The notes below the pieces were generated by a model. It was not told the DNA's origin and did not search any database. It saw only the letters and a list, made by a program, of their open reading frames with translations. Of a stretch of 64,000 bases of DNA, positions 1 through 13,384 are shown one piece after another. Source of the stretch: Eopsaltria australis (taxonomy: Eukaryota; Chordata; Aves; Passeriformes; Petroicidae); the NCBI GenBank assembly GCA_034509425.1, contig JAVTVJ010000040.1, forward strand, positions 6,897,001 through 6,961,000, in the 5' to 3' direction. Both the position numbers and the translations under genes were made by a program. Within the stretch, counting starts at the first letter, position 1. Every line of letters begins with the position of its first letter.

Positions 1-1849
1 TGTACTTTTGCTCATTGATAAATTATTTTCTAGAATTCACATTAACAACCACATTACTGAAGTGCTCTCTAGCCCTCCAGGGTTACAGTTCAAGGTAATA
101 TGTGACAGATTTGAACATTCTTAAGGAAGAAAATCTCCAGAGTGTGTAGATGGCAGCTTTGCTCACTGGGAGATTACAGTGGCTTTTATATCTGTTACAA
201 ACCTGCAGTTATACTGATAACTTCAAAAGTGGAATATTATATATCATGCTAAAATTCTCCACCAGCCCATTATGTCCTTTCTTTGTTTCTTCTGTGCTTG
301 CTTTTTTTTGCCTGTTTTTTCTTTTTTTTCTTCAGTTAGCTATTGCTGGCTTGCCAGAGATCTTGAACTTGAGAAAGGTTAGACATCACAATGCTGAAGC
401 AGTTTGTGAGCATCAGCAGATTTAGCTTGTAATTTCATTGATCTATGTGGGCTTGCTGTTTGCAAACCAGCTGCTGCACTGTTTCCCCACAGCTACTGAT
501 CTGAGTAGCATTGATTTTTTCCCTTACATTAACATAGCATTACTTCTTTAATGGGCATTAAATGACTAGATGTAAATACAAACAGGGCTTCAACAACAAA
601 AGAAAAAAAATGCATTAGTTCTTTTTATTTAAAGAACTCTATTAATATTTTTTAGGAAAAAAAATTAGAAGCATGAGTTATTGATCAAAATAAATGCTAT
701 TTTTAGTGTTGTAGTTTCCACAGATTTCTTTTGCCGAGAAATAATCTTTTTTCCTCACTGTGTTTACTCATAGTACAAAATGTTGCATTTACAAAGATTG
801 CCTTTTTGCCTCAGTAAAAATGGTAAAATAGATTTTTTAAGAAGCATCATAGAAAGCAACACAAAAGCTCTTCATTGTGCTTATATTAAAACTAGATGGA
901 CCCATTTCAGTTTTGAAGGAGCTATCATCTGTTAGCTCTCACTGTTTAACTACCTTAAAAAATGAATGGACTTCAGTTTAGACAGAGTGGATGTGAAATC
1001 TGCAGCACACCATGAACTGAGTATCTTATATAAAATATACTTTATATAAGGTCACAGTCTTCCCATATGCTACTTTAGTCCTTTAGTAGTGTTTTAAACA
1101 AACTTACAGATTCAAAATTCAATGCAGTGTAGAAAAGTCAGTAGGGAAAAAAGTAAAGCAAATGATAAAAACCTGACCAAACTCAAACCCCAACCCCCAG
1201 AGCCAATTTGTTCTGTCACTTATGAATTAACCCGATCAGGCAAGGGTTCCTGATTGCCTTTAGAAGTAGGTGACAGCCAGCAGGGATATCCATTCCAGGA
1301 GATAAAGGACTGAATGTTGTTCCTACTGACACTTCATGAAGAAGTGACGGGATTGAGAGTGCTGGGAAGCAACAGGCAAGAAAGAACTCCCAAAGAACAC
1401 CAGTGGTGGGTTACAATGTTCTGGGCTGCAGATGACAGTAGGCAGCAGTGTGAGTGCCTCAAAAACACAGACACTCCAACAAGAATAGGGTTTACTCTAA
1501 GTATTTATGAAGGAGGATTTTTATCTTTTATGATAAACACAGCTCTTGTTCTGGCCGTGCAGCCTGATTGCCCTGAGGAAAAGGTCCAGTGACCTGATAG
1601 ATGGGAATTCCTCATTCTCCTGTAAGGTTGTCTACTCCTATACCTAGAGAGAGCAAATCATTCCACATGGCTGCTGCAGGGATACCCATTGTATCCTTAC
1701 TCAGAAAGCAGATAAATTATTCTCAGTAGAATACGGTGATGTAAAATATGGTGCTGGAACTGAAAATAACCCATAAAACAAGTACCAAAATTTATACTTA
1801 TCCAAGCTAAAATATATGTGCTGTCAATCTAACCAATCTCTCCTACTCC
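1..1849. other. AT-rich noncoding stretch
   Basis: No gene is recognised. A long polypyrimidine run at about 301-333 ends in CAG at 333-335 and looks like a splice acceptor. The frame that follows (to 425) resembles nothing known and has no convincing donor, so I do not call an exon. A perfect inverted repeat, CTTATATAAA (1025-1034) and TTTATATAAG (1041-1050), could form a small AT hairpin. The open frame at 1314-1592 has no coding character that I can defend. Confidence 0.6.
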
Positions 1850-2415
1850 TAGTCTTCTCAACTTGACTAGCTAATGTTAACGCCAGTTCTAGCAGATATA
1901 ATTTCCAAATCATTAAAAACAATATTAAGTAACACTGGCTCCAGTGTGAGCCTTTAGAGCATCATACTATTAACCTCTTTAAACTCATACGAGAAGACCT
2001 TCAGTGCAAGTTTTTCTCCATCGTTTATTCCATTTTTAGTCCGCTGTGAGATTTTGCCCCTTATCTCAGTTATATTTTTCCCTTAATAGTCTTTTATGAA
2101 GGACCGTATCAGGAATTTTTTGAAAATCCAAATAAATTATGTTCACCAGGTTACCTTTATCTTCTAATTTATTAACTTTTCCAAGGCACTTTAGCAGGTT
2201 AGAGAAGTATGCTTTCCCTTTACCAACGTTGTGCAGGTTTGACCCTATTAGGTTATACTTATCCATTCACTGAACTATTCTGTCCTTAATTAGACTCTCA
2301 ATCAGTTTCTCTGGAAGCAAGGTGAAGTTCAATGGTCTTAATTCCCAGGATCTCTTTTTGGTCCTGCTTTAACAACAGACACCATATCAGAAATTTCCCA
2401 TCCATCACTGGTCTA
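1850..2415 (-). mobile_element. Old CR1-like LINE fragment, reverse-transcriptase region
   Basis: Read on the minus strand, the segment follows the order of a CR1/L3-clade LINE ORF2. An FKKG..DPGN-like stretch lies near 2340-2395. A piece reading EKLIESLIKDRIVQ follows near 2280-2320. An open frame at 2066-2266 holds YLDFQK and DTVLHKRLL, corresponding to the YLDFxKAFDxVPHxxLL block of reverse transcriptases. A decayed LEPVLLNIVFNDLE, corresponding to GSVLGPLLFNIFINDLE, lies at about 1901-1944. At least two frame changes and several stops separate these blocks, so the copy is dead. It has no recognisable 5' or 3' end. The divergence suggests it is older than the CR1 copies at 25.4 and 33 kb. 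The exact subfamily is not resolved. Confidence 0.8.
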
Positions 2416-4789
2416 TAGCATATCTTCCTGCAAGTGTCTCTTCTATTTCATACTTTATTCTGGTGTATATTCTGCTATCTGCATTAAATTATTTTCCATT
2501 TTAACATGAGTCTATCAAACTACTCAGCACTTCCCTTGAAAAAGATCACAAATTTCACTAGCACTGCTCTGCCTCTAATATATTTAGCACAATATATAAT
2601 AAAGAACAAGGTGAAATTCTGTATAACTATTGAACTCTTTTTCCATGGTGAGTATCTTTTAGTTTGATATTTTTTGTTGTTTTTAATTATTTTCCCCCTA
2701 CAAGTACTCAGATGAGCAATTATTCACTTCTTCCTTCAAAGTCATAAAATCAATTTTGCAGTTTTGGGAGATTCTTGGGTTTTATTTTTGTGGATAGACA
2801 TGGAGCATCAATCTCAATGGATTATTTTCTAGCTTAGCTTTGACCATTCTTCTTGGACAAAGAGGGGAAAGGAAGGATCAAATCCTAACACCACCGTACA
2901 TAACAACTGGTCACACATCCCAGCAATATCCAATACCAGGAGTTATTAAAACTGGATTTCATATGAGTCCAACAAATGACAGAAAGAAAGAGGTTGTGAA
3001 AAGGTATAGATTTGTATTCTGGTCTTGTAGAAGATGTTCTCAGTCTATGCTTTAGGTACACAGGTCTTAATGATCAGGAAATATTGTTGAACACGATTTT
3101 TAGTGAAAAAGCATTGAAAATTCCCACTGAAATGTGTACATGGCTAAGTAAAGGTCAGTAAGCTATTGAGTAAACCTGAAGTGCTCACATTAGAGGATTA
3201 GAAACTAAGAATTTTCAGCATTCCGTGAAGTCAGTGGATTTTCTTCTAGAATTTGAGACTTACGGTCCCTAGCAGTCAGATCTGAGTTTGAATGGATGAG
3301 AAAATTGAAAAGGAACTTTTAGTGAAAATTATGGGTTTGGTTATGAGCCAATATAAAGCCAATATAAACTCACCAAGTATGAAAGCCCAGGTTTCAAACT
3401 ATGCCTTGCTTCTACAACAAAACCCAAAGCACATAATCTTCACCTGGGTTTGAATTTCATTACAAAAATATCACATCGCTCTAACTGTAATTATTAAGGC
3501 ACATTACTGCTGTCTTTGTTTTCCCTTCAGATAGAAGTTTCAGTTTCATCTGTGTTCAGAGATTCTATGTGCTGCACTGTTAAGCACAGATTTCTGCTTA
3601 AATTATAATTCTATCAGCTTTAACATATGAAAATAGAGCACATTTTAATGTGTGTGTTGAACATTAAATCATTTTTGCTTCAGGGAAACTCTGGTAAACA
3701 GTAACTGTCAAAAATTATAATGACACAAAATTAAAATAATAGAAAATAGTCTGTAACAACAGCTTTTCTAATAATGTTAACAGAAGTTCAGCTCTGCATC
3801 TTCTAACTATTCCTTTACAGAAATCAGGAAGCTTGAGTAAGAAAAGCTCAGGTACAGAATTTTACACTACTCAACAAGAAAAGCTGGAAATTATCTTTGC
3901 TACCATCCTTTGATTGTTTATTGTGAAGTGCACATCAACCAATGTAGGAAAAATGGGACCAAATTAATATATTTATATTTTTGTTGTTATGACAATTAGA
4001 TTTTCCTTCAGGAATTTTAATATGTAAATATTTTTTACACAAAAATATCAGAAAATATAAGAATATAATTTAGGCACTGTAAACTTCTGGACTAACTTCT
4101 GGAAGTCTGCATTAAGTGAGAAAGAAGCTGATCTGAAGAAATTAAACTGCAGCAGAAATATTGACAGGAATATAGATTGAATTACATGAATATGAGATAC
4201 ATACAGACTTGGAACAGTTCTGCTTAGATCAATGTCAAATGAATTTCAAGATTACCTTAGTTTGGTTTTTATGGCTCATTTTATTTTAGATTTTAATTTG
4301 AATTAGTAGTATGAAATAAAATCACTATTTATTAACTTTCACTTACAAACAAAAACCACCTAACCAGTAAAAGCTTATCTGAAGTTAAAACCTTCCATTT
4401 TGTGGAAGCCAGGTAACAATATAGTTTACCTCTATCATGACACAAATTATTCAAAAGCAAGAAGCAAAAACTGATTCTTAAATGTTTCCGCCTATTAATG
4501 TGGCATATAAGCGATGCACAGAGGCTGTATGTGTATGGTGAGGTTGTATTGCCCCCTATAGTCACTCTGTGTCATCTGGGAGGGGAGGAGGAAGAGAAAG
4601 GGAAGAGTGGGAGGAATTGCCAAAAGTACAGCATCTTTGGTTTGGATTCAAGGACTTTAGAAAGGGCATGGTGGGGAACAGTGGACAAACCTTAACCCTG
4701 CCATACTATTCAAGAACTTGAATGCGCTATTCTCCAAGCACATACAAATGAAATAAAATGTACTCTCAAATTCAGCTTAGAAGATCTCT
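2416..4789. other. AT-rich noncoding stretch
   Basis: I see no gene, RNA or repeat with an identity here. Short open frames at 2840-3055 and on both strands at 4332-4695 overlap one another and show no domain or splice context. Confidence 0.6.
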
Positions 4790-5230
4790 GCATCCCCTGT
4801 GGTCTGGTTGTGGTTTTGGTGCATCGGTTAGATGCCGGTATCTCCGCACTGGCAGTACACCAGAGTGCCAGTGTACCTGCCCTGTGTGCTCAGATGCAGG
4901 AGGTTGTTGACTTTGGTTCGCCAGCAAAGGCAGGAGGTCCCACAGGTGATATCTCTTATCCTCTCAATGGGCACATCTTTGGTGACTGAGCATTACAGGG
5001 CCATTTTACCCCCAGGCACAAAGAACTCTAAAGTTGTGCCTAAATTGTAGGGTACACAGAGTGCCTGCCCTTTAAAGCAGCTTCAGCACAAGGACCAGAA
5101 AGAGAGAGAAAAGGCTCAGCTCAAGGTTCCTCTTCAGCAGTAGGAGCAAGTAGCACAGACAGTTTGTTCATGCTGCCCATGGACACTGAGGTTGTTGCTC
5201 TTTTATGCCTCTGGGCCTGGGTCTAACAGA
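4790..5230. other. GC-richer unassigned patch with a hairpin
   Basis: This block is visibly richer in G and C than the DNA on either side and contains several CpGs. It holds a perfect inverted repeat, CACTGGCA (4847-4854) and TGCCAGTG (4866-4873), with an overlapping GTACAC/GTGTAC pair (4855-4860, 4871-4876). The composition and sharp change would fit an old LTR, a retrocopy or a conserved regulatory block. I recognise no family and see no LTR ends, poly(A) tail or target duplication. The 4832-5050 open frame has no known domain. Confidence 0.35.
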
Positions 5231-8200
5231 AATTTTCCCAAATCTCTGTAGAACAGTATGCTACTTTTCGCCACCAGCACAAGGACAAAACTGCATTCCT
5301 GGTCTTAGATTTTTCCAGTCAAGTACATCTTTCTTAACTTTGCTGTCATCTAAAAATTGTTTTCTCCCCATAAAATTAATTAAATCTCAGCTGCTATCCT
5401 ACTACTGCTCTCCTATGAACATAATTATGCACAGTATTCAGTATATCTTTTAATAGGCACAGACACAATAGAACAAAAAGCATTAAATTCTTTAGGAACT
5501 CTTAAAAATACCTAATCAACTACTGGTGCTAGTGTGCCAAGGACTTTATGGAAATGGCAAATATTCAATAAGTTCAAGATCAATACCATCGTTCGTTGGG
5601 TGCAATACACTGTTATCATTATTTGTCTTATTTCTGGGGACAGCTGTTCTATTACCATAATTCCAGGCACTCCTTCAGCTAGAAAAAGTTGGTGCTGCTC
5701 CTAAGAGGTGATAGCTCTCATTTTTGAATCTCTCACCTCTTTCCCTCTGCTGGCAGAACCCTGTTCATAGTGACACAAGGGACAGATTGGAGAACTTATG
5801 GAGCTGAAATCCTATGCTTTTTTCTTGCCATATTATTTTTATTTTGGGTCAGTTGTTGAGGCTCACCATGTAGCAGCACAGAGACTTGCACAAGGAATAG
5901 GAGAAAAAGAAATAGTAACAGAAGGTTATGGTGACTATCTGATTTTATGGAAGCGATATCTTGTGCCAGTTGGAGGGGTTTTTTTCTATCTATGCTTTCA
6001 AGAACATGAGTTGTCCTTAAAATGTCTTTATATCTCATTTAGTCGGAGAAAAAATATTAGGAGTGTTCCCATCCATGTACCTTAACAAATATTCTCTGTC
6101 TAGACAGAAATTATAGTCCTGCAGAGTGGAACTGACCAACTTTTTTAGTTTTTGGGAATATATGCCCAGACATAGTCCCATATTAAATCTTTATTTTACT
6201 ATGATGACTAGAGACTCAATAATGACTAAGCTGCTGATGAGATGTGATTGCTGCTTACCCAGCAGATCAATACTGTCTCACTGCCTCCTGATGTGGAGGG
6301 GTGTATCCTCATAGTATTCAAATCTTTGATTACCTTACTCAACTGCAAGCTCTCTGAAGCAGGGTCAGTTTTTTGTTCCATTAACCCTGTAGCCAGCATG
6401 AATTCTGCAGCTCATGAAGGTCTGAAGTTAAGCAGAAATATCTTCAATGTTTACCCTCTAAAACTGTACAGTATTCACAAGAGGTTTTGCATTTTCTAGT
6501 TGTCACACCTAGAAAACTGAGCTTATTCTTGTATTTTCTAGTCTCTCATTTTACTTTTCTTCTATCTTATCTATACTGAAGTACTGTTGCTTACTAGATA
6601 TCATTGTCTAGTACTTCAGCTAACACAAACTTCTAACAGTTAGGAATTCAGGCAATGTTATTATCTTTGTCCTCTATTTTCTCTCAGCTATGATTCTACA
6701 CAAACATATACATAAACACATTCATTTATTTCGCTGATTAGTGGAAAATTCTGTAAGAATGATTGTTGCTCATCCATTACCTTTTTTCTTTTTGTCTAAA
6801 TTGCACCAAACATTTTTCTTTAACTGATCATCTCCAAAGGACATACAAACAGTATGTTTTGCTACTCAGGAAAACGGGACACTTTGATGGTGCTAACAGG
6901 ATTCTGTGCCTTCATGCTAAAGAACCAGAAATCACCATGTGACACGAGTCTGGCCCCATAAATGTGTAACCAGCTTTCAGCTGCAGTGCACTACCTAACT
7001 GGTGCAGAAGACAATGAGAGATTTGGGGAAGCAACATTTCTAAATGCCAAACATACAGAGATGAGCCACTAAATCTTATGAATTATCCATGCAGAGCAGA
7101 CAGAACATTTGTTTTCAAGGTCAAATGAGAAAGATCCCCTGACCTGTGTGGTAAACTACACGTTAATACATTTATCCATCTTTGGAATGTAAGGGACAAA
7201 GTCAACACAGAGAGAAATGAAGCAGTGGGGTAAGTCTGTCAAGCTACCAAAATCATTATGCCATCTGTTTTACTGGCATTTTTTATGTCTGTGCAGGGCA
7301 CACTCAATGAAAAATAGAGCTCTTATTCAAATTTGAGTTTCTTCCAAACTAGAGTGCAGTATCAAATATATTTACATTCTTTGGATAACTCTTAATTGAT
7401 TTTGTTTTATGTACAGCTTTTTTTCATATTCATTTAGTCACCTCAGTCACCTCATAACTAATGCAATGAAAAGTAAAACAAATGAATACTAAATTTCTTA
7501 AAGGGAAATTGCAGCAGTATCCCTTAAATGCTTCTGCACTTTCCCCCAGCTTTCACTAGGCAGGATACTGAAAGCTGGCATGATCCTCTCAAAACAGTGT
7601 GGGTTTTTTTATAGGTGTCAACACTAACATTTAAAAGACAACAATCCAGCAAGGTGGTCAGTTGATTCCTCCTGAATACTTTGGACAAACAACATTCAAG
7701 TTTGGTTACTATCCTGATGGGCTTTTGAAACACAGCTCTTTGATGGTTCAAGAGAAGGCAATTGTACTACCAGAGAGCAGCCTAGAAAAAGAATATTGGA
7801 AATGTAAAGTTTAAATTCTATAATAGAGCAAAGTATCTTAAAAGTTAATGCAAATCCATCCTAAAGTCCTTTACATTAACAGAATAGGGCGAAAAGGTCT
7901 TATTGGGACACAGCAAATCACAGTTTCTCTTGCTTTATCCTTGCTTTGCCAGGAAGAATAAATGACTTGGCTCTTTTACAGGGCACCGTCCCTGCCTTGC
8001 ATTTCATCAGCCCCATCATAGGAAAGTCTGCATTTCTGGCTATTCCTACTGGTTGTTTTCCTCCCTCCTGCAGTCCCAGTGTGAGAGGGAAATTCACCTT
8101 TTCCATTTCTCCCACTAAAATATTTCAAAATCTGAGCTGGACCATGCACCCCTGTTATAGGATTCTACTCAGCAATATGAAGGCTATGACATGTGGCACA

Positions 8201-8829
8201 TGCAATGTAGCAGTCTACATACATTACAGTTTTTCTTAATCACTGGGATAACATTAGATAAAAATAATTTTGAACATTTGCATCTCTGATTACTGTAGTG
8301 TGGTAGGATCTTGCAACAAATATTTCAGAGTATTCATCACTGTGCTTTTTGATATCACTAAACAGGCAGTTTAATTTCTTATATATCCATGTCATTTTTC
8401 TTTCATATTAATATTCCCATATGACAAGTACATTACTTCAAACTGCTGAATTGATTTTCAAGAGGAATCTTAGTTTACATAAATTGTCACATTTCACGAA
8501 ATTTAAAAAAAAAGCCAGATTCAGTTCTATCTCTTGTAAGGAGCATTGAGAAGTATACTAAAGGAGGAAAAAAATTATAAGCTAGCAGAACCAATCACAT
8601 TGTTTTTCCAAGCAGCTGTGAAAAAGTCACTAAAAAGACCAAGGAAAAAACCCCAAAAGCTTAATATATTTTCTCCTCTGGATGGTTCAAGTTTAGACAT
8701 TGAGCACACCCTTTAGAGAAATTGAAACTAAGATAACTGCACTTGTTTTACCATGGGTACAGCATCTCTAGAATCAGTGAAAGATGTCAGTGGTGTGTCT
8801 GTCCTGGAGATGTTTTCATTCTGGGGACA
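5231..8829. other. Noncoding stretch
   Basis: There are only short open frames on both strands, overlapping one another (for example 5796-6085 and 7918-8239), with no domains, clear splice pairs or repeat identity. Confidence 0.6.
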
Positions 8830-9017
8830 CCCTTCCCTTCCCTTCCCTTCCCTTCCCTTCCCTTCCCTTCCCTTCCCTTCCCTTCCCTTCCCTTCCCTTC
8901 CCTTCCCTTCCCTTCCCTTCACTTCCCTTCCCTTCCCTTCCCTTCCCTTCCCTTCCCTTCCCTTCCCTTCCCTTCCCTTCCCTTCCCTTCCCTTCCCTTC
9001 CCTTCCCTTCCCTTCCC
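8830..9017 (+). repeat. (CCTTC)n pentanucleotide array, about 37 copies
   Basis: This is a nearly pure tandem array about 188 bp long, read as CCTTC on the plus strand and GAAGG/GGGAA on the minus strand. The only interruption I see is at 8921, where ACTTC replaces CCTTC. One strand is all pyrimidine, so the tract has mirror symmetry and could form triplex (H-DNA). It is open in all three plus frames and in part on the minus strand, which produces SLPFP- and GREGK-type translations that are artefacts. An array this pure is expected to vary in length between individuals. Confidence 0.98.
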
Positions 9018-9949
9018 CCTGTTCTATGTCTAACTGCAGTAAAGTATATATTTTACTTTAATGAAGAAATGAATACAGAAGTATGCTAATATTCCAACAC
9101 TTACCTATAACTCTGGGATATCACCACATGATTGTATTATAAAATGTGCCCATGCCCTATAAAGCAGTCCAGTTGCTCTTTGTTGTGTAGTTCAGCTCTC
9201 TTATCTGTTGTGTTTTGTTCAGTCTGATATGATAGTGCAGAATAATAACAGCATTAAAATTGCATGATTGCAGTATTGGAAAAATACCACTGCTGTTGGT
9301 CAAGTATTAATGAAAAATGAATGCAATTCCTCATCAAATTTGGACAGCCATTTTAAAAGCAGTCATCTAAAACCAGGCAGTGTTTAGAAATGCATGAGTA
9401 CAATGTTTACCCATGAAGAAAACAGTGTTTCTTTATAATTCCAAAGAACCATATGTCTCCTTTAGTAGATCATACCAGTTTCTTTCATGGAGGCTAGTAA
9501 GGGTCATTAAACACCAATGGGTCTCTGAGTCCTTCTTCAGAGTCAATGACATTGTAGGCTTCACCAGGGATCTCATTTTGCTTCTGTACAAGATCTTCAG
9601 GGCAAGAGAGGCAAATGAACTATGAAAAACATAATCACTGCTTTTACTGTTGCTTTTTTTATCATAAAAATTCCATTTATTTAATTCCATTAAAAAACAC
9701 ATTTGCCTCCTGAAAGCATAAATATATACTTTTGTTATAATTTTTCATTTTATAAAAGAGTTTTATCATTGTTTTGGGGAAAAGAAATAAAAATTCTCCA
9801 TAAAAAATATTACATGAATTTGTTATACAAAGTTTGGGACAAAGCAAGTGATTAACAAAGCAAATTCCTCTAGAATAGTTTCTCAGAGGTGACAGGAAAA
9901 TATTTCTCAAGCACCTGAGGGAATTAGCAATCTAACATTCTTTTTCAGA
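9018..9949. other. Noncoding stretch with overlapping open frames
   Basis: Both strands are open around 9413-9702 (70 codons plus, 89 codons minus). Neither product resembles a family I know, and neither frame has a good acceptor and donor pair. They are most likely chance frames. Confidence 0.5.
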
Positions 9950-10280
9950 ACCGACTTGAGCACCAAGGTTCAGCTTTTCAAAAGTACCTGGGCCTTTAAC
10001 TCACATTTTAATTTAAGAGAGTTAGATACTCAAAACCTATGAGGATCTAGAATTCAGGATGAAAAGCCTTACAGAAAGTCAAGGGGATTTGAGTTATCAA
10101 AGGCCAGATTTTTTAAAAAGTATTTGAGGAACTTAGAGTCAGAGATAGGTGCCTAGCTGATTTTTTTTCAAAGTAGAGTGAAGAAGGGTTAAGTCCCTAA
10201 CACTCACTGAGATTAGTGTGTTCTTAGGAAGTGCTAAGTACACCTTTGGATCTAAATACCTTGAAAAAAAGTTTCCTTGA
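9950..10280. repeat. Ancient amniote palindromic repeat relic
   Basis: The sequence matches, with many changes, an old interspersed repeat I recall from bird and reptile genomes. Its two halves are built from phrases such as CAGATTTTCAAAAGTA, AGGTGCCTA and TTAGGCACCTAAAT around a central TCCCATTGA(A)ATCAATGGGA core. Visible pieces are CTTTTCAAAAGTACCTGGGC near 9976, GCCAGATTTTTTAAAAAGTA near 10104, GATAGGTGCCTAG near 10143 and GATCTAAATACCTT near 10249. The symmetry is eroded and I cannot assign a formal family name. Such elements predate the bird radiation, so a surviving copy may be old neutral DNA or co-opted. Confidence 0.55.
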
Positions 10281-13200
10281 ACTGGTTTTGAAAGTGGCTT
10301 TATCATCTGAATGCAATGATTTATGCTATGCTTAATTCCTGACCTCCCAAAGATTGCCACAGACCTGCTTTACACAGCTAATTTTTTGTCATTATCTTGA
10401 TGGAAATTGACAGAATTAGAAAACAAAATCTTATTTGAAAAAAATTTAGTTGGAATCTGGATCCAGAAGTTCATAAATTTTGAGAGCTGAAAATAATAGG
10501 CAGTTCTGCTCCACTGTGATCATACTTGGAAGAGTTCTGTTAGACCCTGAGCATGTTCAGCTTCAAGAATTCACCCTGTATATGCTAAGCAGCCCACAGC
10601 ACCAGCACGTCTGTATGAAGTCATACTGTTAGTAGTGCCTCATTATAGCAGACAATATGAATGACTAACTTGCTTTCACCATGTTTGCCACAGTTGGGAA
10701 GAAGATGAGGAGTACAACGTACAAGGAATTTCAACACAATGCAAATCCAGCAAGATGCAGTTTCAGATTTTGATTTCTGAGGAAGCAGAATTTCTTTCTG
10801 GTTCCATCATACCATGGTTATCTGCAGCTCTATTTTTTTAGCGCCTGCCAATTTATTTCTTGCTTTTATAATTTACTCATATAATTATCTTATCTAAATA
10901 TAAATTTCCCTGTAACAGTTCTTGGTATTCGCCCTTTAAAATGAATCCACTCTTTAATACTGAAAACATTAGTTCCTTCCTGAGTCATGTTTGATTTTTT
11001 CTCTGTACTGACTGGCTTCTGAACGCGGTGCCTGATGGCAAGCTTTGTCAAGAGATGCTGAGATATAAAGAACAACAGGTTACCTCATAATCTCTTCTTG
11101 TTAATGCTTGTTCTGGAGAGCACCTGCTGTCTTTAAAAGGGATTTGAGTGACCCAAGATTAAGAAGTCTCCCTACAACAATTACTGTTCTTATCACTGAA
11201 GAATACTCATACCAATGTGACATCTTCCTGATGGTTCAAATTCACAGACTGAGGGAGAGATAAGAGTCAAAGAACCATACAGTGTGCAATTATAAGAAGA
11301 CATCAAACCAGTTCAGTACAATTCCATTTTGGAGAAGAGTAACGCTATTAGACTAATTGATTTCTGCCTGGAAAGTAACTATTAGGAAAAAACACCCTCT
11401 GATTTCATTTAAAGAAATTTTAAAATGCAGTGGTGCCTAGAGTATTTCTAATCCCCTTTCTAGATCATCCTTACTGGGCAAATAGCATAAGGGGCATAGG
11501 AACACTAAACGGATCACACAACCCAGCATCAGCAGTGATTCAGAGAAGACATTAAATCTTGAGAGTAACACAGACAATTCCTCACTACCTCTTTGGTTTA
11601 AAACATACAAAAGTATCTGTTCTTCTGAAGTCAAATTTGTGATAGAAATAAAGGATTTCCTGCCATGACACCCATCATAGTATGTCCCTTACTCCTCAAA
11701 ACATTTTTCTAAGCCTGTTTAACCACTGAGCTTCTATCACCATCACTTGCATTGACAGTATTTGTTAAAGCTGGTTCATTGAAACATTATCCAAAGTCAT
11801 CAATAGTTTGAAAATTAATGTGGAAGGATAAAATGTTCAAGAAGATTGTATCCATTGAATCCACCCATCTTTGCTTCTTTCCAACGTATTAGGCACAAAA
11901 ATAGGATATGAACCATAATTCTGTTTGTCCTCCTCCCTCAATGCAGGATCCTAGAGACGATGTCTTTAAGAAATAGAGGAAAAAAAATATCAAGCATATA
12001 TATCAAATAGTACTCTTTCATACTAACTGAGAAAGTGAACTTGCTGGGAATCTTCCTTTCTCCAATCTGAGGGCATGTTGTGGTCTCCAGGTGATCAATC
12101 TTCTAGGTTAGAGCAGCAATGTCTACACCATCTAATTTGTTTACATGTTCTATGAAGCGAAATGGAATTGACCTAATTTTATTTCCAAGTAAAGAAACAA
12201 CAACTAGCAAAACTCACAGGCTGGTTAGAAACAGAAATTAATTATTTCAAATCAGATGCAAATGATAGGTTTGCCAGAAGAAATAAGTAACACAAGGCAA
12301 CAGAGATAAAGAAGATTGGCATCCTGGATGCTCCATGATGGAAGGCCAAGATGACAGTCTGGTACAGCTGAAGAACGTTTTGGCTGTTCCAAGTCGACAA
12401 AGCAAAATTATCTGACATCAATTTACTTTTGCTTGGCCCTGTTTAGGATACCTCCAATTGAAGAGAATACACTGCTTATAAACACTATTTAAAAATGCAT
12501 TAGAATATTTTTGTGCTAATAATGAAACTTGAAGGATAATCTCGATACAACTTCAGAGTACATCATGCACAGCTGTCTTCCTGACTGTAGAACACCTGAA
12601 ATCCATTGACTATATCCACAGTGGCAAGAAAAAAAGCACAAACAGTAACCAAATTAATTAGTAAGCTGCAGCACACTGCCAAAAGCAGGGATGGCTAAAC
12701 ATTAATTTTATTGGGGTCTCTGTATCTACCACATCAATGACTATGTCTGCAGCACTGCAGAAATTGTGTCAGCTACATGGAAATCCCCAGCGATATGTGG
12801 TGATCTACTTAAACAGACAGATACAAGAAGGTAGAGTTCTGTTTAGCTGGATTGGACACAGAAATCCAGACTCTTCCAGTGATCCCCAGATCAGTTATTA
12901 TACAACAAACCCCACTGGCTCCTTCACAGCTTGCTCAGCTGTTGTGCCACTATGTAGTTAAGAAGCCTTTAATCTTCAGGCTGACATAGGCGCAATGAGT
13001 CCACAGACTAAAATTTCATACACAATTTGGCTGAAAGCTAATTACTGCCTGTTATTCTAGCTGCTTTCCTCTGAGTAGAGGAGTGTGGGGACAAAATCAA
13101 ATGCACTGCTTTTACTGCCTCATGCTTTGTGCTATGAACTACAACTGTGAAAACATTAGTACAAAAATAAAGCTATTTCTACGTTACAGGAGTATAAAGG

Positions 13201-13384
13201 ATTGTCAGATAGCCATAAAATGCTGCTGGTCAAGATGTATCCCTCAAGATATATGCTTAATTTACTCCAGATTAAAATTCTGTTCTCCAAGTTCCAGCTG
13301 AGGACATATTTTTATAATTGTTTTGAGTGAAATGTGAAACATGCATTTTCAGATCTAAGCTACCATCCCTAAAATGGGGCTTAG
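10281..13384. other. Noncoding stretch
   Basis: I see nothing that can be named. Short minus-strand frames at 10890-11075 and 11437-11634 and a plus frame at 12737-12961 lack domains and splice context. Confidence 0.6.

Noticed and set aside
8728..9089. Several open frames of 60-102 codons with SLPFP or GREGK repeats
   Set aside because: They are translations of the CCTTC array and its edges, with no independent coding evidence.
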